Shown here: positions 23,028 to 35,756 of the stretch, piece by piece
How positions within the stretch are numbered: the stretch's first letter is position 1
Layout of the letters: each line of letters begins with the position of its first letter
DNA from: Macrobrachium rosenbergii
Taxonomy: Eukaryota; Arthropoda; Malacostraca; Decapoda; Palaemonidae
Direction: 5' to 3'
Length of the DNA stretch: 64,000 nucleotides
NCBI RefSeq assembly: GCF_040412425.1
Contig: NC_089763.1
Location: 52,502,587-52,566,586 of the forward strand
Position numbers and translations under genes: made by a program
Notes under the pieces: model-generated
The model's database searches: none
What the model was told of the DNA's origin: nothing
What the model saw: only the letters and a program-made list of their open reading frames with translations

Positions 23028-24941
23028 CAGTATATTTTCATGTATATGACAACCTTTAGATAAGATGAGGTAAAAAATTATGACAAGTTTTCATGAATTT
23101 ATCTCATATCTGTAGTATAAGACGAATGCTAAATTCCAAAACCATCTGTGTATAGGCTAGCTTTTGCAACAGCAGGTATCTTATGAAATATTGGTTATGT
23201 ACAGATGATGTAATTACAAATGCTGTTTTACTTACTGTATCCTTAGAAATTCCAAATACTGTATAAACTCGTGTATCATGAGACTTTTGAAGACCTAATT
23301 TTGAAGCTAATTTTAAGGGGGTTGCATCAAACACAAAATATAAAATTAGCGTATGTTATATTCATATATTAGTATCATATTATAAAATACAAACATAATG
23401 AATATGCATCTTTTCCATGGATCTTTTAACACGTTATGCTTTACTTCACTGTATCCAGTAAAACTGTATGTATTCACATATTACTAATTGTATTATAAAA
23501 TACAAACATAGCGATCATGCGCCATTTGCACTGCTTAGGTTTTCGTGAATGTGGACAACGATACCTTCCGGGAATTTTTGTTTTGGCATCAATTCAATTT
23601 CCGTTTAAAGATAACCATGGGGAAGGTTTCGTCCCATTTGCCATACATGTTAAAACAACAGTAAAATGTGTTCTTTTATGCCCAGTAGTTTTGGTTAAAA
23701 TACTTTTCTCTCCAATATTATTTATTGTTGAGTCTGATGGCATGTCGAAGTTTAGGAGTTTCATCCATGTTGCCGATCCACGATAATTTATAGTCACTGG
23801 CGCTTGAACATTGTTTTTTCAGCTTTAGCTACAACTTGCAGCTTAAATTTAGCAGTATATTTCCTTGTGATCTTTTCTCCATAGCAAATAAGGGTAAAAT
23901 GTAAAATACACTGTATATCAGTCCTATTATACTTAACGTCATTTGTAACATAACTACAGTAATCGTTTACTATCATACGATGGTTGAAATGCAAGCAAAA
24001 CAGCTGTTATCCAATTTGGTTGTTCATAGCCATAGCCTAGACCATGTTCATAGCAAAACAGTTGCTTCTCGTTTGGTTGTTTATGGCTGCACTAGTTTAC
24101 TCACTGAGTACAACATAACTAACGATATTTTTATAGTTCACTTTTACTTTTTTAAACTATTTAACTAGAAGGTGGGATAAAGAGATGGAGTAAACGAGGT
24201 CAGTCCATAGTAATTTGGTCTCTCAAAAAAGGAACTTGCATGATACACGAGACATATGATAAAATAATCTTTTATGGGTGAAAATTTGGGGGTCGCACAA
24301 TACGCAAGATCACGCGTTAATGAGTATATACGGTAAATGAAATGACAAAGTCGATTCTGTCTCATGTTTTTCCTATATACATCGCCTAAAAGGGAAGCCA
24401 TTGTTTTGTTTACGTTTGATCACCAATCATAAGCAACCCCTAACAAACAGATGATAAGGTATGATAATTATCGTACGTAATTATCGTCTGTATGACTGAA
24501 TTGTTCCAAACAGTTACAAACAGCCTGATTTTTTAATGAAAAATGTTATTAATTAATACTGTAATTACACTATGTTACTGAATGATACAGGTTGCTGTGA
24601 ACGCAACCATAACTCAATATTTAGGCTACATTTTGTCAGCTGGGCTTGCATAAATAAAAGCTGATTTCATTGATACTGAACCAAATAGACCATTTATTAT
24701 GAAGATATGCCAATAATGTATAAGGTAAAAATGGTTTTATTACTTTTATTATCAGTTTATTTCATAATGTGAATCTTTTCATTTGTGTCGATGGTTATCA
24801 CACCGAGGCTGAGGCTAGCCTACCAATAAACATCACTTAGAATTCAAGGCTTGATTTTTAGAATGGTAGTATAAGACGACCCCCAATTTTTAAAGGTGAA
24901 TTTTATAATTTAAAGGTCGTCTTATACACGGAAATATACGG
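23028..24941 (-). mobile_element. pogo/Tigger-like DNA transposon, decayed
   Basis: The ends are inverted over about 26 bp (left 'cagtatattttcatgtata', right ending 'cacggaaatatacgg') and flanked by TA on both sides (23026-23027 and 24942-24943), as expected for pogo/Tc1-mariner elements. Minus-strand fragments of a Tigger-type transposase lie inside. Near 23905-23815 there is 'KYTAKFKLQVVAKAE' (N-terminal DNA-binding part). At 23797-23594 there is 'FDMPSDSTINNIGEKSI', then 'TTGHKRTHFTVVLTCMANGT' (DDE core). Near 23570-23520 there is 'FPEGIVVHIHEN'. Several frameshifts. A second internal end-like motif near 24290-24335 may mark another copy. Confidence 0.75.
23517..23980 (-). pseudogene. Tigger/pogo-like transposase remnant
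   Basis: DDE-superfamily transposase fragments in at least two frames. The core stretch at 23797-23594 aligns with the 'NMDETPLYFDMP..RTV...G.K.V' to 'TTGNEKKRFTVVLACTADGTKLPP' region of Tigger transposases. The first catalytic Asp position in that block reads as 'RGSATWMKLLNFDMP', so the DET motif is lost. Not functional. Confidence 0.75.
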
Positions 24942-24943
24942 TA

Positions 24944-25537
24944 TCTCTTTTTATTCACTGGGTAGCATAGACCATACTTCAAGTATATTGGTTATTCCAA
25001 GAATATTGGTTATTCAAACTCCTGAAAACATTGTAGATGCTTTGCCAATAAGAAGTCTTCCTCAAGGTAGCAACATACAGCTACTGTAATTGATCACTCT
25101 TCATCAAAACTTTGTATACTATTGTGAATTTACACAATCATTAAATAACAAAAAATGATGTGAGACATTTTAACGTTTAAGAAATGCTTACATTATTAAA
25201 CTACAGAACAACAAAATAAATACAAGCATTTATATTTCTGCAATGGAAACAATGATGGAAAAATCAAGAGTAGAAAAATCCTATCCAAGTATGAAAGAGA
25301 AGATACTTAAGAGCTAAACATATGCAAAATTTTTAATCCTACATCAAAAGTTTATAAACTCATGACAATGCAACATTACGTGATGACGGTCTGACACCCT
25401 CCGTGACTGGAGGTTAAGTATCTTGTAGGCAAAAGGTTTGTATTTGCATAAGAGTATTCACGAGTTCACATTAAAAAGCTAAATTTTAAAACAATCAGAC
25501 CTTATATTAACTTTCATGTATACATGCAATAACTCAC
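24944..25537. other. VPS33A intron, right part
   Basis: No gene or repeat recognised. Confidence 0.4.
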
Positions 25538-25692
25538 CATATATAAAGGTTCTTTCTGAGCAATGCAGTCTTCTATAAATGGATTTACTTTATCAGTATC
25601 TAAGCCCTTTAGAAACTCCTGCTCCATCTGCAATGCTGGTCGGAAATTCCCAGCAGCAATTTGTTCTTGAATGAGCTCAGCAATGGTTGTGT
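25538..25692 (-). CDS. VPS33A: VPS33A exon
   Basis: After completing His, encodes 'TTIAELIQEQIAAGNFRPAL' and 'TDKVNPFIEDCIAQKEPLYM', the diagnostic VPS33A block. Acceptor GACAG at 25697-25693; donor GTGAGT at 25537. Ends in phase 0. Confidence 0.97.
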
Positions 25693-26165
25693 CTGTCAAC
25701 AGAATTTTTCATAAGGTCATTATGTTTACTTATATAAGATATGTTTGAGAAACAAAATTCCCCCCCAAGTGGCAAATTCCTCTGTGACCTTTGGCCTTTA
25801 ATTATGACAGTGACTTTAACCTCTCATCAGCTTCATTATGTGTACATGCAAGTTGTATGTAATTTATCTAGTATAGTTCAAAAGTTATGGCCAATGTAAA
25901 AAGACTTTTATTTCAGTGGATTAGCAGGCATACAGACAGCTGGAAAGACAGACAAATGGATGGGTCAGTTACCATAGTCAAGGCAGAATATAAAGGATTC
26001 ATTATTGTGTACATGATGTGTATCATGTGATCTGAATGACCAAATATTCAAGCTGTAATAAAGAATATGGCCAATTTAGTACAAGTAGAGTTCAGACATA
26101 ACAGACAACTATTTTTGCTAATAAGCAAATACTGAGAGGAGAGTGAGGCTGAGCATAGGAAAATG

Positions 26166-26222
<57 letters not shown>

Positions 26223-26624
26223 TAGTTAAAACAAACCTGACAGTTCAGATGGTACATGTGTCTGACAGACAGGAGACTTTTGATCCTAGGAACATTTAAG
26301 GTATGATGTTAGGCACATATCTGGCTAATGGGTTTGAGTGAAAACAATGAAAACACTTGTTTTTGTAATGAAAAATTTTTCATTTGAACTGGAATGAGCG
26401 CAATACAATATTGCTATAAAGTATAAGTACTGACATATATAATGGCCTATGCAAACAATATATACATTAGTAAAACAAGGTTTACCAATTTAGAGGAAGG
26501 ACTACTTACTATGATGATTTGTGAATTGGTGAAAAAGTAAATCAATCAAAATGTAAGTTTTTTGCAAATATGAATACATGGTCATTCACTAGTTTAAGTA
26601 ACTAAACTACAAAATTACACTTAC
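25693..26624. other. VPS33A intron with (GA)n
   Basis: 932-nt intron. An uninterrupted GA tract of ~47 nt lies at 26172-26218. Nothing else recognised. Confidence 0.6.
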
Positions 26625-26915
26625 GTAATGCAACAGATTGTTTATATACTTCCATCTGAGGAATTTTCTGAACAAACTGTTTCAGTTCACCAACTGTTTT
26701 TGCTGCATGACGTTCTTCATACTGAGCAACAACTGATTTGGCATGCCTTGATAACCTAGGACCAACAGCTGAAAAATTGCAGTCCCTGATCTCTGCAAAC
26801 AAGGCTTCAGAGGAAGAGAGCTGAACTGTTTTCACCTCCTGGAAAGCACTTTCATCCATGTTGCTCTGCTCAGAGTTGGGCTGGGGAAATCTGTCTCCTG
26901 GGAGCTTGACAGTAC
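26625..26915 (-). CDS. VPS33A: VPS33A exon
   Basis: Runs from 'TVKLPGDRFPQPNSEQ' through 'SSSEALFAEIRDCNFSAVGP' to 'KTVGELKQFVQKIPQM' and 'YKQSVAL'. The middle matches the 'ELYAEIRDKNFNAVG' and 'AKTVGEIKQFV' blocks of VPS33A. The Ser/Glu-rich stretch at 'NSEQSNMDESAFQEVKT' is longer and more divergent than the rest and is presumably a surface loop. Donor GTAAGT; ends with one base of a His codon. Confidence 0.96.
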
Positions 26916-27412
26916 CTATGTTGCAGAAGTCATACATTCTTATTTTTAAAACTAATCTCTAGAAATTACTGTAATGATTACATTTACTGCATTATCTGGT
27001 AAATAAGACTAACTAAGAATCACACACAGATAACAAGTCTAAAACTTGTCAAGACAATGACTCTGATGAGTATTCCTGGAAGTGTTAAGGATGCTGACAC
27101 TTTTAAATTTACAAGAGACTGTAATGCAACTTGCTGCTTACCTCTTACTCACTGAGGAGGGGATAATAATCTATAATCTACATTGGTTGGGTATCTTGCG
27201 TTTTTTCAATCCAGGGAGTAAGCCTACATTATTAGCTTCCCTAAAAATCTGGAGTGTTTATTTTAACTGGGGTCATGGCTAGCATTTATCTTATCTAAAA
27301 TTATTTTGTAAAAAAAGTGAGCACCTATCAAACCAGCATATAGACAATGGTTTAACTATACAGTGGTAAATAAAAAAATTTAAGCAAAATAAAAAGATGC
27401 AATGTAACTTAC
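26916..27412. other. VPS33A intron
   Basis: 497-nt intron with canonical ends; no repeat or gene recognised. Confidence 0.6.
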
Positions 27413-27530
27413 AATTGTTGACTCCATAAAACTGATCAATTAATCCTTCATATGTAAGTTGAGTTGCAAGAGGTGTAATAAGGTCAACAGAACGATCTAT
27501 GAGTATTAACTGGTCTATCTGGGGGGTCAC
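27413..27530 (-). CDS. VPS33A: VPS33A exon, '[19 protein letters not shown]' block
   Basis: Encodes '[20 protein letters not shown]' followed by '[19 protein letters not shown]', the most conserved Sec1/Munc18 signature (D-R-x-x-D-x-x-T-P-L). Acceptor TTTTTTTCAG, donor GTAAGT. Ends with the first base of a Cys codon. Confidence 0.97.
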
Positions 27531-29834
27531 CTGAAAAAAAAACATTGTGAATATATTTCATATTCATTAGGAATAAAGCATTTTAGTTACACCTCTGTAA
27601 ATAAAATGAATATTGTATAATACTAAACAAACTCATCTTCTAATATATGTGTACTTCATATGGCATAAGCAAACCTATTTCACTTGAACTCAGGGTGCTG
27701 AAAAACAAAAGGAACCTTGAGTTGCTCTCAGGATGAACATTTCCCTACCAGTGAAGGCACTCCTTATCCAATGTGTAAACAATTCCTGATAATGAGTTTT
27801 TAATCTTTGTAGAGACTTGGAATATACCAACTAAATGGATATGAGGAAAGAATTCTAAGAATATTACCATTGTACTTACACAAGAATAATTAATTTAAAT
27901 CCTGTATTCCACCACTTTTAGTCAGAAGGAGCTCTATAAATTTGGTAATGTGTGATTGTAATTTTCACATATGTGCATTATATTCCAGTCATCAGTGTAC
28001 CCTTAGAAATGCTCATGTAATTTTAACTGTGGACTAAGCACCGTCACAGTAGCTTATCAGATCAATTCATATAACTGAATAGCCACAAAGCTGGTAATAC
28101 ATAAAATCATTGCTATCTGACAAAACATGATAACAACTTTATATGACTGATGAGTCATAAGATTTTAAGAGGCTAAATAGTCACTAAAAACTATCTGACA
28201 AACATGATAACAACCAGGCTGACAAACCAGGTGACAAAAAGAAGATAAAAACAGAGCTAAATGAATATTAAACAAACACAGTAACATGATATAAGGTAAC
28301 TGTATACCCAACTTACAGAAAAATAAATTTCACCACATCCAGTAGTCATGGAAAAAATATGATCTCTAACCTTATTTCACTTACTTTCATAACAAAACAC
28401 AAATAAAAAACTACAATAAATCTAAAATAATTAAAAATGTGTCAAAATCAAGCCTTCCAGACATATTTCCACAAAATAGCTTGAGACCTTTGGCAGAAGT
28501 TCTGTGTGCTAGTTTCCCACATAACCTACAGGGATAAAACAGCACATGCTTTATGCCCATACCTTGAGGCAAATTATCAAGAAGTGAAAGTTTCCTTGTT
28601 GAAGCCTCTAATAGATTTGATCATTAAGCAGGACTGTTAATAAAGAAGTTGTAAAATGAAAGTAAAAAAGATTAAAAGAAAGGAGAGAATTCCTCATTCC
28701 AACAGAGGGTCAACAAGTCTTTCAATTTAACAATTCTGGGATTGACAATTTCATCAAAGCATGCAGAGTGAAACTATTTGAGAAAAGGGACTACACGTTT
28801 TGCCTCAATGGAACAATAGCTAAAATAGCACCTAATTAAGTGTACCTTAGGCCACCCTGAAAACAAGAGAGAGAGAGAGAGAGTCCAAGAAAGTAAGGGT
28901 AGTCAATGACTATAAAAACTGCCTTTCAACACTGTAAAGGAAAATATAAGCACTTCAAAATATGAAAGTCATTTTCCAAACTGGGTGGAATATGAGCAAT
29001 ATGCAAACATTTATAACAAATCAAAATATTTTTGTTACAGAATTTTTAATCATTTGAATTTTATAATATTTTAAGACAGAAGTAATTCATTATACTATCA
29101 AAAGAACTGGAAGGGCCAGTGAAATAAAAGCCAGAAGTTGTCTTAAAGCCAGTGAAATAGGCTAAATGATGTAACGGCCAGGGGAGGGGAGGATTACAGA
29201 AAGATAAATAAGTTGGACAACTTGGTTGGAAGAGGTCACTGGACACAGATGAAAGGTAAAATTTGTAAAGTAGTAAAACTAGGTACCAAAAGGATGTTTC
29301 AAAGGACCTCAAAAAATGTCACAGCACAATAGCTGATGCATTTCTTACAAAGAAAATGGTTAGGAGGCAGGAAAAAAGATGAAAGGCAGCCGAATCATCA
29401 AAACAAATGGTGTTTGAGATGTTATGTGTAAGGAGACTACCCTCTGGTGAAGGGTACCTGTTGAGAGAAAGACAAAAATTCCTTTGCCTACTGATAAAAC
29501 AATTCTTGACTAATACAACACTGACAAGTAGTATGGTAAAATATAAGGTTTGTACACCATATATAAGGATACAATAGTTAATATAAGTAAAATTATTCTG
29601 AGTATCCTGAAAACACTTATGCACCCACTGAAACAAGGATACAAGGAAACCTTAATGACCAAACCCCTCAGGTAAATTATTATTGCAGTATTAATATTAA
29701 GTGAAGTGAACAAAGACTAGTTCACACAAGCTTCCTTGATATCAAAAAATGGAAAATGTTACTTTGACCTTGGGTGAACTGTACAGTAATGTCTTTGTCA
29801 AAAGAGTACTAAAAACTAAAGGTTCAAATCTTAC
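27531..29834. other. VPS33A intron
   Basis: 2.3-kb AT-rich intron, short (GA)n near 28866-28881. Short reading frames here have no recognisable similarity. Confidence 0.5.
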
Positions 29835-30008
29835 CTGTGGTTCATTTCCACCCATTTCACGTCTCATCCTCACCATAAGTTCATAAACTTGTTTAGCAGC
29901 ATCCCCTTTACCATAAATGTTTGGAATTAAGCCAAATATTCCTTGAACAGTCATTAGTGACTGAGCTATGAAGAAAAGACCTGATGGATCACTGTCTAGC
30001 TTTAGGTC
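29835..30008 (-). CDS. VPS33A: VPS33A exon
   Basis: 58 codons in phase 0: 'DLKLDSDPSGLFFIAQSLMT', then 'GIFGLIPNIYGKGDAAKQVY', then 'MRREMGGNEPQ'. This is the conserved region before domain 3a of Sec1-like proteins. Acceptor ACAG, donor GTAAGA. Confidence 0.96.
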
Positions 30009-30199
30009 CTGTAACAGTATAACAGGATGTGTGAGTAAATTCTGACAATTTTTTTACAAGGAAGATCATGGAACAAAAGTACAGACTAAACTGACCTAGA
30101 TAGCACCAGTAAACTAAAGTTCAAAAACAGGAATTAGACACCTTTGTTGAATTCTGAGAGAATTTTTTCAAAAGTAAGGTTTTCATGCATGTAACATTA

Positions 30200-32900
30200 A
30201 AAATCCAGTTTTGATCATTTCATTATTTCAATGCTTACCATCTTTTACCTTCTCACTTACAGGTAACTCTTCTGCAAAGAGACAGTCTCTTGTGATAAAG
30301 TCAGTTCTGGCCAGACCTGTGATAGCAGTCAGTTTTGGCCAGATTTGTGATAGCAAAGTCTCTTTGAAAGCCATCACTTCCTTGTTTTTTTATTCTGCTT
30401 CTGAAGTCGAACAAGGCTGAGTATTACCAAACTGGGGAGTTGCCACAGCCGTTCCTGATATCCCAGTCGACTCTGTGTTTGCCTGTTTGGTAGAGTCTAC
30501 CAGGAGGAAGGCTATAATATTCTCTTCTTTAGAAATTTGGTCATTTCTAGACTTGTCTTTAAGTGCAGTAGCTCACAATATTATGGAAATACAGGATCAC
30601 ACTTGCCATCAGAATTTGAACAATTAGAACAAAGAGCGCTTGGTTTTTTTGAGTGTAAAGACAAGGATCATAATTAAGGCATTGGAGAGACAGCTAACTT
30701 GTCCTCTAATCATCTTTAAGAGATAAGAACAACTGTGCAATTTGCTCTCAAAGAACGTTTCTCCTAGTCAAAGAGCAGCCTTAATATTTGACAAATCAGA
30801 TCATATGAAATTTCTGATTTGGATCCTGTCAAAGACATTTTCAATGGAGGTTTCATAACAGGACACTGAGGAGATGATTATTCAGGTTTCTTGGTTTAAG
30901 CTCTCAAACTAAACTAAGTAATTTTCTCCTCTTGTTTCTAGATCCCAAAGAGGAAATTAAACAGTCCGTTTGTGCCTCTTCCCAGAAGAGATGACCTTTT
31001 CAATACAAAAACCTTCAGGAAAAAAAAAAATTGTAAAAAGTTAAAAATTAATCCCTCAGACCCAAATGCCACATTAGCCAATTTCTGGTGCAGATCTGTG
31101 TGTTGTGCAAATACTGAAGGAGGGTTATATGATCCTATTCACAAGAAGTCCACCTCTTTCTCTAGTCCCAGTAGCCTTTTCAGCTTGCCTGCACAACTCA
31201 GAAAAATTTAGATCCTTGGAAGGTGAAGTTCAGGCACTAATGGAAAAACAGACCCACAGAATGTGCATTAGAATTAATTTCAAGATTTAAAATTATCTTT
31301 TTCTAGTGTCAAAGGCAGCAGGAGGTTGGAGGTGAGTACAGGATGTCTCGAAGCTAAATAAGTTTGTGAAGCTTGTGAGATTCTCCATGGAGCCGTCCAA
31401 GATGATTCTCAAGGCTACTCAGAAGGACAATTGGATGACTACAATAAACCTCGAGGATGCTTACTTCCACATACTTATTAATGTGGAATCCAGGAAGTAC
31501 AGTATTTCCAATTAGTATTCAACAAAGTAATGCATCAGTTTTGAGCCCTTTGTTTCAGACTGCTTGCTGCTTTTCAGGTTTTCATGAAAGTTCTCATCTC
31601 AGTTTTGAGAGGGCTGCAGCTAAAAAATGAGAGCTCTCTTGTGTTTGTATGTTGGCTCATTCTAGTAAATACTTTGGAATGGATTTGTAGTCCTGAACTT
31701 GACAGAAAGGGTAGGCATAGTGGTCAACATTCCAAAGTCCAAGCTGATTCCAGCTCAGACAATTCATTACCTGGGGATGGTAAGACTTACTTCTTTTTCA
31801 GGCTTCTTCTACTAAACTCTGAAATTGGCCAACAATCTTCTCTCAATTAAGAGAGAATTTCAATCCTCAAGGGTAGTGGATGAGCTTGGGACACATGGCC
31901 TCGACAGAAAAAAGTTTGTACCTTTAGCAAAACTGAGGAAGAGACATTTGCAGTTCACCTCCAGAACAACTATTTATGTAAGACACACCCAGACTAAACT
32001 TTAATGACGGTGTCAGGAAGTGAAGAACACTTTTCTCTGGTAGACCAAGAGAAATCTGTCAGGAATGTCTCTGAATCAAAACCCAGACCTCCCACATTAT
32101 CCAGTTGCTTCTATCCAGGGTTAAGGAGTGACAGGATAGTAGTCAGATGAAGTCCCTCCTTCAAATTAACAATTTACAACTGCTGACAGTCTGATGGCTG
32201 TAGAGAAGCTGGAGGTATTAAACAAGACTACATCCGTGTTCTTGACTAACTGTCTTACATCAAGAAATAGGAAGGTATGAATTCTGTTAGTCTTTCAACT
32301 TAGTCCAAGGCCTTCTGTAGTCAGAAGCATTAAGAATTACATTAGTTATTCATTTCTCTCTAGGAGAGATGAGCACACAGTACTAACAGATTTACTGAGT
32401 TAAAAGAACCAAGTTTTTCACATGGAATTGACCTTGAATATGGAAATGTGCAAGCGAATATGAAGTTCATGGGAAACCTAAACTGTGGACTGCTTTGCCA
32501 CTTCCAAGGTCCATCATGTTTCAATATACTGCTCCCACAACCTAGACCCTTACATATGGTAAGAAGTTATCCATCCCTGCCATTGAGAGATGTAGATCAA
32601 TGTTGTCCTTTGATCTTTTTGCCTTTTGCTCTTTCTCTTTTCCCTTGGTTTATTCTTCACTTAGCTATCAAACCTCTATACATTTGGTGTGCTCCATTTT
32701 AAATAGCCATCTAAGAACAATGACCCCGATAAAATCTTTAGATAGTCTAACAATATGACTCTGTGGTAATGCTAAACTTAAGTAAGGTTCCCTTGGGCAG
32801 AAAAGTCAACTCAGTGAATGAGGCAAGCATCTCTTTCAAAAATGGCACTATCTGTTAGTCAAGTGGTTGCACTGTTAGCAATAAGATTCTCAGTCACCTT
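30200..32900 (+). mobile_element. DIRS remnant D, plus strand (antisense to VPS33A)
   Basis: Broken plus-strand frames give the N-terminal RT linker 'QILKEGYMILFTRSPPLSLV' with 'FRSLEGEVQALMEK' (31105-31245). They are followed by 'KMILKATQKDNWMTTINLED' and 'AYFHILINVES' (about 31392-31490), the palm A region where the first catalytic Asp is replaced by Glu ('NLED' against 'DLSDAYFHI'). Near 31740-31790 a shifted frame gives 'PAQTIHYLGM', the conserved 'SQ.VxYLGM' block. The gag part (30.2-30.95 kb) and everything after 32.0 kb are barely recognisable; no terminal repeats were found. It shares the host intron with element A but is oppositely oriented and looks older. Confidence 0.7.
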
Positions 32901-32947
32901 AGAACCAGTATGACCAAATATTTATTGTTAAAAAAAATGCAGTATAC

Positions 32948-32983
32948 ATATAAACATTTTCATAAGGATTTGTTGATTTTCTA
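32948..32983. repeat. 36-bp direct repeat, left copy, flanking element A
   Basis: Matches 45823-45858 with two mismatches (core 'cataaggatttgttRatttt'). Confidence 0.85.
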
Positions 32984-32989
32984 AAAAAA

Positions 32990-33218
32990 AAAGATATTAT
33001 GATAAAATAAAGTTTTTTATATATACTCACCAAGCAATTACATAACTACTAGCTTTCTACACAGCAGTCTAACAAAATTCAAGTTTTAGTGGTGGTGACA
33101 GGATCCTGCCCACTTTCGGGACTGACAGGTACAAATCAGCAGAGAGGATCAATTCATAAGAAGCCTAATGTCCATTGAGGGAAGGAGGGTGGGCTCCGAT
33201 AATGTACTGTAATTATAT
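32990..33218 (-). repeat. 3' inverted terminal repeat of element A
   Basis: Starts 'tattatgataaaataaagtt', includes 'caccaagcaattacataact' and ends near 'ctgtaattatatat', where element X begins. It corresponds to 49694-49938 in B and 54485-54708 in C. Confidence 0.85.
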
Positions 33219-33360
33219 ATAAAATCACAATTTTTAAAAGTAAATTGTATTTTTCCTAACTATACCAAACCTGAGGTCCTTTACATTAGGAATTACTTAC
33301 GGTGAAGCTAGACACGGCAGTTAAACTTTTGAACAAGGTGGTTAGGCAGTAACTACTGAC

Positions 33361-35756
33361 ACCCAAAGCATGCCAGGCAGCCGAACTCTGAAGAAAGACA
33401 AATTCGTTGGAGCTCCTCTGTCCGTCTTGCGCCTCTCGAAACAACCGAGAGGAAAGAGAACAGGTGAGGAGAAAGAGTACCCCTACCTGTCCTGCCAGTA
33501 AGACCAGCGGGAGAGGCGGACCGTGAGTTATAATCAGCCGAAGGGGATTTTTGCCTCATGGGGGAAGAAGAGCGCCTGTGCTGTGGCAAAGCTCTTTCCT
33601 GGGAAGAGCAGAAAGTTCACTCGAACAGTGCCGAGAACCCGATTTGGAAAAACCGAGTGGGGCCAAGCTGAGCTGCACTGACCCGAGTCCATAATGTGAA
33701 CGTGATCCAGACTGGGTGGCGAGCGGTGGACTGGGAGGCAAGACGGGCGAGCTGATCCGAGCCGAGCCGAGCCAGTCTCGCAAACATGACCAGGGGCTGG
33801 GCAGGGTGAGCAAGCCGAGAGAGCTGAGCTGAGCCAAGCCAAGCTGATCACGCTGACGCAATCGGAACTGGACAGGGAGGAACTCATTTGCAGTGAACTA
33901 GTGCTAATTTCCTGAACTCTAAATTCCTTTGAGGCCAAGGGCCCTCGAGAAGAGGGTTTAAAGGGGAATTCTGTGTCTGCTATCCTGCATGCTTGAACCC
34001 TAAGGTTCAAGATACGAGGATGAAACCCAGCCAAGCAACAGAAGCAGTTGGTGGGCAGTGTCGAGACACCTGGGAGTCTCGGCACTTTCTCTCGTCCCGT
34101 GTCTTTCGCCAAGAGAGCACTCGTGATTCATAGAATTTGAGGGGCCTATGAGACTCCCAAAATCGGGGGCAGCTGCTTTCGGTTTCCTAAGAAACTGAAA
34201 ACAGCCAGGCACAGAACTAGTCTTAGACGCAGACTTCTCAGACTGGCAATGAGGGCGCCACCTCTTGAGGCCGTGCTCTTGCCACCCCCAAAACACCAGA
34301 CCCCAGAGGAGAAAGTGAACTGGTTCCCGCCTGAGGGCGGGAAAAGCCAACGAGAGACACTTGTCTTCCAGAAGAGAGTCAGTCTCTTAGGAGTTCCGCA
34401 GGACTTCCAAAGAGAATCTCTTCCCTGCTTCTTCTGGTGTTCGAACCAGTAGGATCGAGACACCAGGCTGGGATCTGACTGAGCACTGGTAAGCCCTCGG
34501 AGAGCGCTTGTAGTGCTGGCAGGAAGATCTGAGACACCTGGGTGTGGCGGCCCTTTCTCTAGTACTGCTCCTGAACTGGGCCGGTGAGAGTACTCTCCAG
34601 ACCAGATTGGGATACTCAATATTCCACAGAATCTCGAGCAATCGAAGCGGCTCGCAAACGAGTGCCTGAAGCAGCACCCGTCTTAGAGGTGGAACCTCTA
34701 GGACTGGGAACGGGAGCACAAACCAAGGTCTGAGCGCACGTGGCTCCCGAAACACAAAACCCAGGGGTATGCGAATCGGTTCCTGAACCCGAAGGTCAGG
34801 AAGAGCCAACAAGAGACCCACTGCCTCCTCGGAAGGAGGCAGTCCCTAGACGTCCAAGGGCATCAAGGGGGAAGAAGCAGCCTTCCTCTCCTTCGGCCGA
34901 CAGAGGTCTATCCCGTTCCCAGGACACCCCCAAACCTCGGGAGAGGAAGGGAAGAGGCAGCAAAAGATGAAATTGAAGATAAGCTGAAGAAGATGGCAGC
35001 TACTTCCACAGGGCAACTTCCCTCACCTTCACTCTGACATCTTCTACAGGATGGTGGACACAAAACATCATAACCTCCAGGGCAGCTAGGGAAGATCACA
35101 ATGGAAGCGGCCCAGGACATGGCCACCATGAGAAGCAGCAGGCACAATCAGGACAGCTGATGCAGGAGCTACGGAAGCAGTTTGGAAGGCAGGAGGTACA
35201 GCAACGGCCAGGAATGTCACATGAACATCACCAGCAGCGACAGGAACAATCAGGGACGGTTGCAGCAGGAGACCAGGAAGAGCTGCCCAGAGACTGTCAC
35301 CAAGTCAACAGGAGCATAACACAGGAAACAGCAGGAGCAGATGGACCACAGATATGCCAGAGGCAGTGCCATAGCATACATGAAGGCCAGCAATGACAGC
35401 GATCGATCCACGACAGCAGGAACAGAGTCGGAACGATCCCGATGTGGAACTATGCCATTCCAACCAGGTACTGTGGTCGATCACGAAGCAACAATGTATG
35501 AAAGTCGGGACTCCTTCATGAAAAGATATCCCAACTGAGATATCCAGCCAACTACTGCTGTGCCTACAATGCTCACTGTCAACCTGAAAGAAAAAGCAAA
35601 GATGATTAGCAGAGGAGACTCCTCTCGCTCCAAGGGCTGCCCTACGCAGTGAGAGGAGATCCCTGAGAAGAGGTCACCCGACCGCCCGCAGAAACCTCCC
35701 CCCACCTCGCAGTCTTTGCCTGGTCGAAAGAGTGAGGAGGAGTACTGTGCGTCTGA
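33361..35756 (-). repeat. Duplicated ~2.4-kb gag-region block in element X (copy 1)
   Basis: Directly repeats 39375-41670 of the same element at roughly 85-90% by eye, and also matches about 60370-62760 in Y. It starts with 'gccaggcagc' and the 'gaagaaagacaaattcgt' segment. In Y this position holds the inner terminal repeat and ICR, so the extra block has replaced them in X. Confidence 0.85.

Noticed and set aside
34740..34970. Arg/Ser/Pro-rich plus-strand frame resembling a splicing-factor tail
   Set aside because: Antisense to the element, not open in the other two copies of the block; composition follows from the repeat.
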